Shown here: positions 15,940 to 23,752 of the stretch, piece after piece | How the letters are laid out: every line of letters starts with the position of its first letter | How positions within the stretch are numbered: the stretch's first letter is position 1 | The notes under the pieces: model-generated | Databases searched by the model: none | What the model was told of the DNA's origin: nothing | Seen by the model: only the letters and a program-made list of their open reading frames with translations | Source of the DNA: an uncultured Desulfobacteraceae bacterium | GTDB lineage: Bacteria > Desulfobacterota > Desulfobacteria > Desulfobacterales > UBA2174 | Direction: 5' to 3' | NCBI GenBank assembly: GCA_937982505.1 | Contig: CALJLV010000200.1 | Coordinates: forward strand, 1-30,578 | Length of the DNA stretch: 30,578 bases | Position numbers and translations under genes: made by a program

Positions 15940-16474
15940 GTCGACCCTCCTGGCGGCCAAGACCATCGCGGCCCATGTGGAGGGTTTTCTCGGACTGCCC
16001 AGCGCCCTGCTGCCCGGACTGCCCCCGCCCGAATTCGCCCTCGACCCGGGCCGGCTCCAGTACGATGCCGGACGGCTCATCGAAGGCTACGAGGCGTGGG
16101 ATCCGGGCGCATGCGGCAAGCGGGTCTGCGTGCTGGCGGTGGATCTATTCGTGCCGATTTTCAGCCATGTCCTGGGCGAAGCGCGCCTGGGCGGCAAGGT
16201 GGCCCTGGTTTCCCTCAACCGGCTGGGCCCGGCCGTCGACGGTCGCATTGCGCGCGCCGACCAGATCCTTTTGCGCGCCGTCAAGGTGGCCTTTCACGAA
16301 CTGGGCCACCTTTTCGCCCTGACCCATTGCGCCGATCCGGGATGCCTGATGCATTTTGCCGGCGACGCCAGGGGCCTGGACGGCATTCCGATGCGCTTTT
16401 GCCGCTACTGCGGGCGCTTTCTGACCGAAGCGGCCCGCCCGGGACCTCAGGCGGTGCCGGACGGACGGGTATGA
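15887..16474 (+). CDS. amzA: Archaemetzincin-like zinc metalloprotease
   Basis: This 195-residue protein has the archaemetzincin signature: HELGHLFALTHC, then CLM, then CRYC near the C-terminus. The three His would bind catalytic zinc with Glu as the base, and the four Cys a second structural zinc, as in the archaemetzincin family. One difference is Ala instead of the usual Gly in HExxHxxGxxHC. It overlaps the 3' end of the regulator gene by 53 bases in another frame. The start is uncertain: ATG 15887 has no good ribosome site, and GTG at 15917, with AGAGG upstream, would give a protein ten residues shorter. Physiological substrates of this family are not established. Its role in a redox operon is unknown; turnover of a complex subunit is one possibility. 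Confidence 0.85.
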   Translation: MTLKKRPAIGVEVAPVGESTLLAAKTIAAHVEGFLGLPSALLPGLPPPEFALDPGRLQYDAGRLIEGYEAWDPGACGKRVCVLAVDLFVPIFSHVLGEARLGGKVALVSLNRLGPAVDGRIARADQILLRAVKVAFHELGHLFALTHCADPGCLMHFAGDARGLDGIPMRFCRYCGRFLTEAARPGPQAVPDGRV

Positions 16475-17379
16475 AGAAAACGCACCACCAGGGTCTCCCA
16501 GCCGATGTGGGGAAAGCGTCCATGGACGTCATGCACCATCTGGCCGCCGGTGGCCGCCAGCCGATCGTAGCCCGGGTCCACCAGGGCCAGCAGGCGCCGC
16601 TGTTCGGTATCCATCCAGCGCACCGCCTCCCGGCCGAAGTAGAGCGCCTTGAGATTGCGCCTGGGCGCGTCGGGCTCCAGGATGAAAAGCCAGCCGTGGT
16701 GGTAGGGGGCCTGGCGCATGATCTCCGGATGGTCCCAGAGCCGGTGGTTGACGGCCAGCACCCGGCCGGTCACCGGGGCCAGAAAGGCGGCATGATCCGT
16801 GTCGCGGGCCAGGCTCCAGCCCACCTCCCCCTGAACGAGGCGCTCCCCCAGGGGCGGCAGCTCGGCGGGGCGCAGATCCCCGAAAACGCGGGCCGCGAAA
16901 TCGTCGCAGCCCACCCGCACCCGGCCGGAATGCTCGAAACGGGCCCAGCTGTGGCCCAGGTGATAGTAATACCCGTCGGCCATCTGCACTCCGGCCACCG
17001 GCCGCAGGCCGGGGGCGTCCGGATCCAAGCCCAGATCCATCTCGTCGAGAATCTGGTCGAAGGCGCAGTGGTAGCATTCGTAGTTGTGGGGACAGATCTT
17101 GGGCCCCTCCACACGGCCGGTAAGGACATGCCGGCAGGGGCGCTCGGCCCCGTCATAGCGCGCCTTGAGATGGGCGATCCAATGGGGGGCCTGGCTGCGG
17201 CTGTCGCCCCGGGCCGCCAGGTCCATGGCCCGGCGCATGCCCTGGTCGAAGGGGCAGGTCGCGCAATCGAAATCGTTGTCGCAGATCCGGAAGTTGATCA
17301 CCCCGGCCTTCATCCAGATGCATTCGTTTTCCAGAACCTTGAAGCCCACGATGCGCTCCTTTTGGCTGTGGCGTTTCAT
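16447..17379 (-). CDS. GcvH-like (lipoyl-fold) protein with duplicated Cys motifs, no lipoyl lysine
   Basis: This 310-residue protein has two parts. The N-terminal third contains a repeated Cys motif, C20-x12-C33-x5-C39-x2-C42 and C82-x13-C96-x5-C102-x2-C105, each ending in CxFDQ, which probably binds metal or an iron-sulfur cluster. Residues 135-265 resemble glycine-cleavage H protein (HLGHSWARFE, VGCDDFAARVFGDL, APVTGRVLAVN, HGWLF). The lysine normally lipoylated in the ESVKA-type turn is missing (here SLARDTDHAAF), so it is probably not a lipoyl carrier. The 3' end overlaps the convergent archaemetzincin gene by 28 bases. AAGGAGG (17388-17394) precedes the ATG, and a consensus sigma54 promoter lies just upstream. 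Function unknown; GcvH-like proteins co-occur with Hdr-like complexes in some bacteria. Confidence 0.8.
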   Translation of the reverse strand: MKRHSQKERIVGFKVLENECIWMKAGVINFRICDNDFDCATCPFDQGMRRAMDLAARGDSRSQAPHWIAHLKARYDGAERPCRHVLTGRVEGPKICPHNYECYHCAFDQILDEMDLGLDPDAPGLRPVAGVQMADGYYYHLGHSWARFEHSGRVRVGCDDFAARVFGDLRPAELPPLGERLVQGEVGWSLARDTDHAAFLAPVTGRVLAVNHRLWDHPEIMRQAPYHHGWLFILEPDAPRRNLKALYFGREAVRWMDTEQRRLLALVDPGYDRLAATGGQMVHDVHGRFPHIGWETLVVRFLHTRPSGTA

Positions 17380-17416
17380 GGCGGCCTCCTTTCGACAGGG
17401 TTTGCCCTAAAGGCGA

Positions 17417-17432
17417 AGCAAGATCGGTGCCA
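17417..17432 (-). promoter_or_regulatory. Consensus sigma54 promoter of the GcvH-like gene
   Basis: On the minus strand TGGCACCGATCTTGCT matches TGGCAC-N5-TTGCW at every position. The predicted start is near 17406, leaving a leader of about 26 bases with the AAGGAGG ribosome site in it. This is the best sigma54 promoter in the window. Confidence 0.87.
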
Positions 17433-17454
17433 ATGACCTGGAAACAGTATTTGT

Positions 17455-17480
17455 ACGCATTAATTCAAATTGTTATGCGT
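17455..17480. promoter_or_regulatory. Inverted repeat ACGCAT-N14-ATGCGT
   Basis: A perfect 6-bp inverted repeat flanks an AT-rich core in the divergent promoter region, just upstream of the sigma54 promoter. It may be an operator or a host-factor (IHF-like, AT-rich) site; no family is recognised. Confidence 0.35.
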
Positions 17481-17534
17481 TCATCCGAAGAGACCCGGGC
17501 GCCAGGCGGACTGTAGCCGAAGGCAACAATCGTC

Positions 17535-17563
17535 TTGACGAAGAAGCGCAGAAAGGCAATAAA
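17535..17563 (+). promoter_or_regulatory. Candidate sigma70 promoter of the di-heme kinase gene
   Basis: TTGACG at 17535-17540 and AATAAA at 17558-17563 are separated by 17 bases in a locally AT-rich stretch. The start would be near 17570, about 100 bases before the kinase gene. Confidence 0.45.
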
Positions 17564-17613
17564 GATCAATTAATTAAAACAGATAAATCCAGTGTAGCCC
17601 AACCCTCGAGGAC

Positions 17614-17630
17614 TGTTGCCCGAAGCAACA
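17614..17630. promoter_or_regulatory. Candidate enhancer site TGTTGC-N5-GCAACA
   Basis: A perfect inverted repeat of TGTTGC/GCAACA lies about 215 bp upstream of the predicted start of the GcvH-like gene. It uses the same half-site as the palindromes at 1970-2003, with a different spacing. This suggests a shared sigma54 activator (inference). Confidence 0.5.
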
Positions 17631-17673
17631 CCCGGACCTTGGGAACCAAGGCCCGCCCGAAAGGCGCGACCCG

Positions 17674-19956
17674 ATGATCCGCGTTCGTCACAGTCTGATC
17701 TCCAAGCTGGTTGTTTCCGTGGGCACGGCGCTGCTGGTCTGCATGGCCGTGTGGGCCTATTTCAATATCCAGTACGAGCGCCGGCGGGTGATGGACAACA
17801 TCGTGGCCAGCACCGACCGGCTCACCAACACCGTGCGTCTGGGCACCCACTACGCCATGATGCTCAACAGCCGCGACGACATCAATCAGATCATCACCAA
17901 CATCGGCCGCCAGAAAGAGATCGAAAACATCCGCATCTACAACAAGGACGGCCAGATCAAGTTTTCCAACCGGCCAGAAGAAGTCGAGCGCACCACCAAC
18001 ATCGAAGCCGAGGCCTGCTACATCTGCCATCGCACCGACCCGCCCCGGGAAACTTTAGAGTTGCAAGAGCGGGTGCGCATCTTTCGCGCCCCCGACGGCC
18101 ACCGTCTCCTGGGGATCATCACCCCCATCGGCAACGAGCCGGGCTGCGCCACCGGAGCGTGTCACTTCCACCCCGAGGACAAGAAAATCCTGGGAGCCCT
18201 GGACCTGGTGGTCTCCCTGGCCGACATCGACCGGGAGATCGCCCGCACCCAGCGCGGCAGCCTGGGACTGTCCATGTTCGTTTTCGTCCTGACCTCCGCC
18301 GTGATCCTGGTCTTTCTGCTGCGCTTCGTGGTCCACCCCATCCGCCGGCTCATCACCGGCACCCGGGCCATCGCCCGGGGCGACTACGCCGTGGCCCTGG
18401 AGGTGGACCAGGACGACGAGATGGGCCAGCTGGCCCGGGCCGTCAGTCAGATGAGCCGGCAGATCGGCGACAAGCAGGCCGAGATCAACAAACAGCGCGA
18501 CGAATACCAGAACCTTTTCGAACAGGTCCCTTGCCTCATCACGGTTCAGGACCGCGACTACCGACTGCTGCGCTACAACCGGCTCTTTGCCCAGCGCTTC
18601 AACCCGCGGCCGGGGGATTTCTGCTACGAGGCCTACAAGGGACGCGAACGCAAGTGCGAGCGCTGCCCGGTGGAGCGCACCTTCACCGACGGCCAATCCC
18701 ACTCCACCGAGGAAAGCGGGATCAACCGCGACGGCACCTTGAGCCACTGGATCGTGCGCACCTCGCCCATCTACGACGCCGAAGGGCGCATCATCGCCGC
18801 CATGGAGATCTCCCACGACATCACCGAACGCAAGCAGCTCGAAGTGCAGCTGAAAAAATCCGAAGACAAGTACCACGCCATCTTCGACAGCATTCCCAAT
18901 CCGGTTTTCGTCCTGGACCCTGGCAGTTACGAAATTCTGGACGTCAACCACAGCACCACGGCCGTCTATGGCTACCGGCCCGACGAACTGGTGGGGCGAT
19001 CCTTTTTCGATCTTTTCCCCGAGACCGAAAAAGCCGCCTACCAGGATCGGCTGCGCGACATGGCCACCGTCAACCGGGCCCACCACCGGCACCGCGGCGG
19101 CCGCTGGATCATCGTCAACATCCGCATCTCGCCGGCGGCCTACAGCCAGCGCCGGGTGCTGCTGGTGACCGCCAGCGACATCACCAAACGCCTGGAGGCC
19201 GAACAGCAGCTCATCCAGGCCGGCAAGATGGCCACTTTAGGGGAGATGGCCACCGGGGTGGCCCATGAACTGAACCAGCCCCTCTCGGTGATCAAGACGG
19301 TCAGCTCTTTTTTCCTCAAAAAACTGGACAGCGGCGACCCTCTCAAACCCCGGGTCCTGGACGACATGCTGCGCAAGATCGACAAAAACGTGGACCGGGC
19401 CGCCAAAATCATCAATCACATGCGCCAGTTCGCCCGCAAAAGCGACCTGGTTCTCGAATCGGTGTCCATCAACCAGGTCATCGACAACGCCTTTGAAATA
19501 TTCAGCCAGCAGCTCAAAGTACGCGGCATCGAGGTCGAGCGGGAGCTGGCCGAGGACCTGCCCCGCATCAAGGCCGATCCGGGCCGGCTGGAGCAGGTCT
19601 TCATCAACCTGCTGCTCAACGCCCGCGACGCCATCGAGGAGCGCGCCGCGCGCCAGACCGACCCCCAGTTGGAACGGCGCATCCGACTGACCACCGCCCG
19701 GGATGGAAGCCGGGTGCGGTGCCGGGTCAGCGACACGGGGATCGGCATGAGCCCGGAAATCGCCGAAAAGGTCTTCGAACCGTTTTTCACCACCAAGGAG
19801 GTGGGCAAGGGAACCGGTTTGGGGCTTTCCATCAGCTACGGCATCATCCAGGAGTGCGGCGGCACCATCCAGGCCAGATCCGGCCCGGAGGGCGGCGCCT
19901 GCTTCGAGATGAGCTTTCCGGTGGAGGAGACCGCCCATGAGCACCGCAACCATTGA
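17674..19956 (+). CDS. Membrane sensor histidine kinase with a di-heme-type periplasmic domain
   Basis: This 760-residue kinase has a membrane segment at about 11-30, a periplasmic domain to 195, a second membrane segment at about 197-218, HAMP at 219-270, PAS domains at about 275-390 and 395-510, a HisKA H-box with H531 (VAHELNQP) and a HATPase_c domain (NLLLNARDAI, DTGIGM, FEPFFTTK, GTGLGLS). The periplasmic domain carries a c-type heme motif C115-YI-C118-H119 and a second CX4CH motif (C158, C163, H164), the spacing also used in some multiheme cytochromes c3, so it may bind two hemes and sense redox potential or gas ligands. The first PAS has a Cys cluster (C317, C328, C331). The next gene starts within its last 20 bases, so they are co-translated partners. 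Confidence 0.92.
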   Translation: MIRVRHSLISKLVVSVGTALLVCMAVWAYFNIQYERRRVMDNIVASTDRLTNTVRLGTHYAMMLNSRDDINQIITNIGRQKEIENIRIYNKDGQIKFSNRPEEVERTTNIEAEACYICHRTDPPRETLELQERVRIFRAPDGHRLLGIITPIGNEPGCATGACHFHPEDKKILGALDLVVSLADIDREIARTQRGSLGLSMFVFVLTSAVILVFLLRFVVHPIRRLITGTRAIARGDYAVALEVDQDDEMGQLARAVSQMSRQIGDKQAEINKQRDEYQNLFEQVPCLITVQDRDYRLLRYNRLFAQRFNPRPGDFCYEAYKGRERKCERCPVERTFTDGQSHSTEESGINRDGTLSHWIVRTSPIYDAEGRIIAAMEISHDITERKQLEVQLKKSEDKYHAIFDSIPNPVFVLDPGSYEILDVNHSTTAVYGYRPDELVGRSFFDLFPETEKAAYQDRLRDMATVNRAHHRHRGGRWIIVNIRISPAAYSQRRVLLVTASDITKRLEAEQQLIQAGKMATLGEMATGVAHELNQPLSVIKTVSSFFLKKLDSGDPLKPRVLDDMLRKIDKNVDRAAKIINHMRQFARKSDLVLESVSINQVIDNAFEIFSQQLKVRGIEVERELAEDLPRIKADPGRLEQVFINLLLNARDAIEERAARQTDPQLERRIRLTTARDGSRVRCRVSDTGIGMSPEIAEKVFEPFFTTKEVGKGTGLGLSISYGIIQECGGTIQARSGPEGGACFEMSFPVEETAHEHRNH

Positions 19957-21115
19957 CCGCACCATCTTGCTGGTGGACGACGAAGCGGACATCCGCGACG
20001 TGCTCCAGCTGTCCCTGGAAGACATGGGCTATACGGTGCACACGGCCGACAACGGCCAGGAGGCCCTGCGCCGTTTCCGGACGCTTCAGCCGCCCGTGGT
20101 GTTGACCGACATCAAGATGCCGGTCCTCGACGGGATCGAACTGCTGCGACGGGTCAAGCAGATCAACCCGGAAACCGAAGTGGTGATGATCACCGGCCAC
20201 GGGGACATGAAACTGGCCATCGAAAGCCTCAAGAACGAGGCCACCGATTTCATCACCAAGCCCATCAACATCGATGCGCTGGAAATCTCCCTCAAACGGG
20301 CCGAGGAGCGGATCCTGGTGCGCCGGCTGCTCAGACAATACACCGAGAACCTTGAACGACTGGTCCGCGAAAAGACCGAGCTGCAGGATCATCTGGCCTC
20401 TTTGGGTCTGATGATCGGATCGATCTCCCACGGGATCAAGGGACTGCTCACCGGACTGGACGGGGGGGTCTATCTGGTGGATGCCGGCTTTCGGCGCGAC
20501 CATCTGGAACAGGCGCGCGAGGGCTGGAGCGCGGTCAAGTCGGTGGTGGAACGGATCCGGCGCATGATCAACGACATCCTCTTTTACGCCAAGCGCCGGG
20601 AGCTCAAGTGGGAACGGGTAGAGGCACAAGCCCTGGCCGAAGAGATCGCCGCGGTCTTCGAACCCAAGGTCCAGGCCCAGGGGATCGCGTTCGAGCGGCG
20701 CTTCGATCCGGCCGCCGGTGCGGTGCAGATCGATCCGGGCTACATCCACTCGGCCCTGGCCAGCATCCTGGAAAATGCCATCGAGGCCTGCCTGCGCGAC
20801 CCGGACAAACCGTCCCACCGCATCGTCTTCGGCGTCCAGGCCGACCGCGAGGAGGTCCTCTTTTCGGTTCAGGACAACGGGGGGGGGATGGATCCGGACA
20901 CCCGAGAAAAGCTGTTCACCCTCTTTTTTTCATCCAAGGGAAAGGGGGGGACCGGCCTGGGGCTCTTCGTGGCCCATCAGATCATCGACCAGCATGGCGG
21001 CACCATCCATGTCGATTCGGTCCTGGGACGCGGGACGCGGTTCGTGGCGCGAATTCCCCAGGCCGCCAAGGCCGGAACGGATGGGGCGGTTTCCGGATCG
21101 CGGCTCAGGGCGTGA
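19937..21115 (+). CDS. Receiver-histidine kinase hybrid (REC-HisKA-HATPase)
   Basis: This 392-residue soluble protein starts with a complete receiver (D14/D15, phospho-acceptor D58 in LTDIKMP, T86, K108), then a coiled region, an H-box with H165 (GSISHGIKGLL) and a HATPase_c domain (ILENAIEAC, DNGGGMD, GTGLGLF). After the phospho-His the usual Glu/Asp is Gly, which is unusual and may lower kinase activity or mark a distinct HisKA subgroup. It overlaps the di-heme kinase gene by 20 bases and probably receives phosphate from it, acting as the middle step of a relay; no DNA-binding output is encoded here, so the relay may feed a sigma54 regulator elsewhere (inference). Confidence 0.9.
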   Translation: MSTATIDRTILLVDDEADIRDVLQLSLEDMGYTVHTADNGQEALRRFRTLQPPVVLTDIKMPVLDGIELLRRVKQINPETEVVMITGHGDMKLAIESLKNEATDFITKPINIDALEISLKRAEERILVRRLLRQYTENLERLVREKTELQDHLASLGLMIGSISHGIKGLLTGLDGGVYLVDAGFRRDHLEQAREGWSAVKSVVERIRRMINDILFYAKRRELKWERVEAQALAEEIAAVFEPKVQAQGIAFERRFDPAAGAVQIDPGYIHSALASILENAIEACLRDPDKPSHRIVFGVQADREEVLFSVQDNGGGMDPDTREKLFTLFFSSKGKGGTGLGLFVAHQIIDQHGGTIHVDSVLGRGTRFVARIPQAAKAGTDGAVSGSRLRA

Positions 21116-21204
21116 GCGCCCCCGGGCAATGGGGCGGATGGCGCCATTGTTCATTGGCCATTGGCCCTTTGACGTCTCGGGACGTTTCGGCTGTCTTACC
21201 TCGA

Positions 21205-22107
21205 TCACCCTTCCGCAACGTTGGGCGCGTTGCGACGCAAAATGGCGACGATCCGTTCCAGGCAGTCGTCGGCCCGGGACGCCGCGATGTTGCATCCCCC
21301 GGCGCCACGATGGCCGCCTCCTTCGAAAGCCGCCAGCATCACCCCCACATTGACCTTGCAGGTCTGGTTGAAGATGCTGTGCCCCACGCTGATGGACACC
21401 CGGTCGGGATGGCGTGCATCGCGCCGCACCTTGACGTGTACCGAGGACTGGGGAAAAAGCGAATAGCTCAGGAAGCGATTGCCGTCCGGAGCGTCGGGAT
21501 GGGCGCGCAGGTCGGTGACCGCCACATGATCGTAGAGCCGCGTATGGGCCAGGAGCACATCGCGGTAGCACCGGTTTTCCGCGACCACCTGGCGGCAGCG
21601 GGCCGCCACCGCCTCTAGCGCCATGACCGATTCGATGGTCTCCCGCCCCAACTCGGCCACCAGCAGGTTCCAGTAAGGCTCGTCCCGCCGGTCGCGACCC
21701 GAGACGGTCATGGAAAGCAGGATATAGGGGTGGCGTTCCGGGTACTGCACCTCTTCCTCGGTCAACCGGGCGGCATCGATCTTGTCCGCCTGGCGCACCA
21801 GGGCATCAAAAGCGGTCCCCAGCCGCCCCCGGTAATAGGCGTGGATCACCCCGGCCGCCGAAGGGGCCAGCCGCCAGGCCCCCTGGAAGGAGGCGTCGAT
21901 CCGATTGGAGAAATGATGGTCGAACCAGAGGCTGCAGCGCGGGTCGTAGGGGAGGTTGGCCAGAATGTCCCCCCGGCGAATTTGGGCCGTTCCCTTCTGG
22001 ATGTCGCTCGGTTCGGTCCAGTAGATGGGCCCCTCGACGCTTTCCGCGCTCTGGAGCAGCACAGCACACACGATGCCGTCAAAATCGGGGCGGGTAACGA
22101 TTCGCAT
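21205..22107 (-). CDS. DHH-family phosphoesterase
   Basis: This 300-residue protein belongs to the DHH/DHHA1 superfamily of Mn-dependent phosphodiesterases, which includes NrnA (nanoRNA/pAp), GdpP C-terminal domains and exopolyphosphatases. Metal ligands are visible: D8 and D10 in RPDFDG, the name-giving DHH at 63-65 (LWFDHH), and D108. The substrate-binding DHHA1 signature GGGHRGAGG is at 263-271. The full set suggests an active enzyme. Substrate cannot be told from the sequence; a nano-oligonucleotide or cyclic-dinucleotide breakdown product is likely from the family. No good ribosome site precedes the ATG, which fits the predicted promoter lying only a few bases upstream. It converges with the receiver-kinase gene and diverges from the aminopeptidase gene. 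Confidence 0.88.
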   Translation of the reverse strand: MRIVTRPDFDGIVCAVLLQSAESVEGPIYWTEPSDIQKGTAQIRRGDILANLPYDPRCSLWFDHHFSNRIDASFQGAWRLAPSAAGVIHAYYRGRLGTAFDALVRQADKIDAARLTEEEVQYPERHPYILLSMTVSGRDRRDEPYWNLLVAELGRETIESVMALEAVAARCRQVVAENRCYRDVLLAHTRLYDHVAVTDLRAHPDAPDGNRFLSYSLFPQSSVHVKVRRDARHPDRVSISVGHSIFNQTCKVNVGVMLAAFEGGGHRGAGGCNIAASRADDCLERIVAILRRNAPNVAEG

Positions 22108-22113
22108 GGCCGA

Positions 22114-22142
22114 TTCATAGCGGTAATGATGCCTCTTTTCAA
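22114..22142 (-). promoter_or_regulatory. Candidate sigma70 promoter giving a near-leaderless DHH mRNA
   Basis: On the minus strand TTGAAA (22142-22137) and TATGAA (22119-22114) are 17 bases apart. The predicted start is about 22107, at or next to the ATG of the DHH gene, which also lacks a ribosome site. Confidence 0.45.
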
Positions 22143-22192
22143 GAATAGATCTCGAAAAAAGGCTTGCACCACGGGCCGGTCCCCCCGGGGAT

Positions 22193-22221
22193 TTGACAGC
22201 CCCGGTCCATCAGCCTATGTT
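22193..22221 (+). promoter_or_regulatory. Sigma70 promoter of the leucyl aminopeptidase gene
   Basis: A consensus TTGACA at 22193-22198 and TATGTT at 22216-22221 are separated by 17 bases, about 30 bases upstream of the AAGGAG ribosome site. Confidence 0.65.
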
Positions 22222-22258
22222 CTGGGGCCGAACCGTCCATCTCTATCAAGGAGCCCTC

Positions 22259-23752
22259 ATGCTTGCCATCGCCAGCGTCAACCTGAAAAAAACACCTCTG
22301 GAAACCCTGGTGATCCCCATCTGCGAAGACGCCCCGCTGCACCGCGAACCGGTGGCGGCGCTGGTGGAGGTCGCCCGCCAGGCCGAGCCCTTGAAGGGGG
22401 AAGCCGGAGAAATCGTCGTGGTGCACCGTCCGGATGGCTTTCGTCTCCAGCGGATCCTCCTGGTGGGGCTGGGCAAGGCCGGCGCCATGGACGCCGAGAC
22501 CCTGCGCAAATGCGCCGGCCGGGCGGTCAGGTACACCATGGAGCGCCGCCTGAGCCGAATCGACATCGCCGTTCCGGATACGGAGGCCGCGGGACTGGAC
22601 CCGGCCCTGATGGTCGGCGCCCTGGCCGAAGGCGCCGGACTGGCCAACCAGGTGTTCGACCTGTACAAGGAAGAGAAAAAAATTCGCCCCCTGGACGGCA
22701 TCCGGCTGCTCACCTCGCCCCGGCTGGCCAAGATCCTCGCGCCCCTGGTGGAAAAAACCGAGGCCATTTGCGCCGGCACCGGACTGGCCCGCGTCTGGGT
22801 CAGTACCCCTTCCAACGACAAGGTGCCCGAAGCCTTCGCCCGCACCGTGGCCGAAGCCGGCCTGCAGGCCGGATTGAAGGTCACCGTCCTGGGCGAAACG
22901 GACCTGGCCGAACTCGGGTTCGGCGCCCTGCTGGCCGTGGCCGCCGGCAGCCGCAACCGCCCGGCCCTGGTGATTCTGGAACACCGGCCCCAGAAGGCGG
23001 ACAAAACCATCGCACTGGTGGGCAAAGGGGTCACCTTCGATTCGGGAGGGATCAACCTCAAACCCTCGGGCGCCTCCATCGAAGAAATGAAGATGGACAT
23101 GGCCGGGGCCGCCGCCGTGGCGGCCACCCTCATCACGGCGGCGCGTCTCAACCCGGGGATTGGTATCGTCGGGGCCCTGCCCCTGGTGGAGAACATGCCC
23201 TCGGGAACCGCCACCAGACCGGGGGACATCGTCAAGACCTATGCGGGCAAAACCGTGGAAATCGGCAACACCGACGCCGAGGGGCGCCTGATTCTGGCCG
23301 ACACCCTGGCCTATGTCATCGACCGCTACGCACCGGAGGCGGTCCTCGACCTGGCCACCCTCACCGGGGCCTGCGTGGTGGCCCTGGGCGAGAAGATCGC
23401 CGGCCTGTTCACCGCCGATGACCCGCTCGCCGAAACGATTCTGGCCGCGGCGGCCCGCACCGGTGAGCGCTGCTGGCGGATGCCCCTGCCCGAGGATTAC
23501 AAGGAGCAGCTCAAGAGCGAGTTCGCCGACCTGAGCAACATGGGGGCCACCCGCTGGGGCGGAGCCATCACCGCGGCCCTGTTCCTGGCCGCGTTCACGG
23601 GAAAATCACGCTGGGCGCACATCGACATCGCCGGTCCGGCCTACGTGAAGAAACCGGCGGAGTACGGACCGGCGGGAGGCACGGGGTTCGGGGTCCGCCT
23701 GCTGCTCGACCTGCTCGAAACCTTCGCTGAGGCATCCGGAAAACCGGTATGA
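22259..23752 (+). CDS. pepA: Leucyl aminopeptidase (M17 family)
   Basis: This 497-residue cytosolic metallo-exopeptidase removes N-terminal amino acids from peptides. The M17 signature NTDAEGRL is at 337-344. Metal and catalytic residues align with the family: K256, D261, K268, D280, D339, E341 and R343, with the loop VGKGVTFDSGGINLKPSG around them. The N-terminal regulatory domain is complete, so the length is normal for PepA. The start is fixed by AAGGAG 5 bases before the ATG at 22259. It has its own sigma70 promoter and overlaps the YhhN-family gene by 4 bases. This looks like a housekeeping gene, with no link to the redox operon visible. Confidence 0.96.
   Translation: MLAIASVNLKKTPLETLVIPICEDAPLHREPVAALVEVARQAEPLKGEAGEIVVVHRPDGFRLQRILLVGLGKAGAMDAETLRKCAGRAVRYTMERRLSRIDIAVPDTEAAGLDPALMVGALAEGAGLANQVFDLYKEEKKIRPLDGIRLLTSPRLAKILAPLVEKTEAICAGTGLARVWVSTPSNDKVPEAFARTVAEAGLQAGLKVTVLGETDLAELGFGALLAVAAGSRNRPALVILEHRPQKADKTIALVGKGVTFDSGGINLKPSGASIEEMKMDMAGAAAVAATLITAARLNPGIGIVGALPLVENMPSGTATRPGDIVKTYAGKTVEIGNTDAEGRLILADTLAYVIDRYAPEAVLDLATLTGACVVALGEKIAGLFTADDPLAETILAAAARTGERCWRMPLPEDYKEQLKSEFADLSNMGATRWGGAITAALFLAAFTGKSRWAHIDIAGPAYVKKPAEYGPAGGTGFGVRLLLDLLETFAEASGKPV

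Noticed and set aside
21214..21234. Inverted repeat CGCAACG...CGTTGCG similar to the enhancer half-sites
   Set aside because: It lies within the coding 3' end of the DHH gene with no promoter near it, and the half-site lacks the outer T/A of TGTTGC/GCAACA; probably chance.
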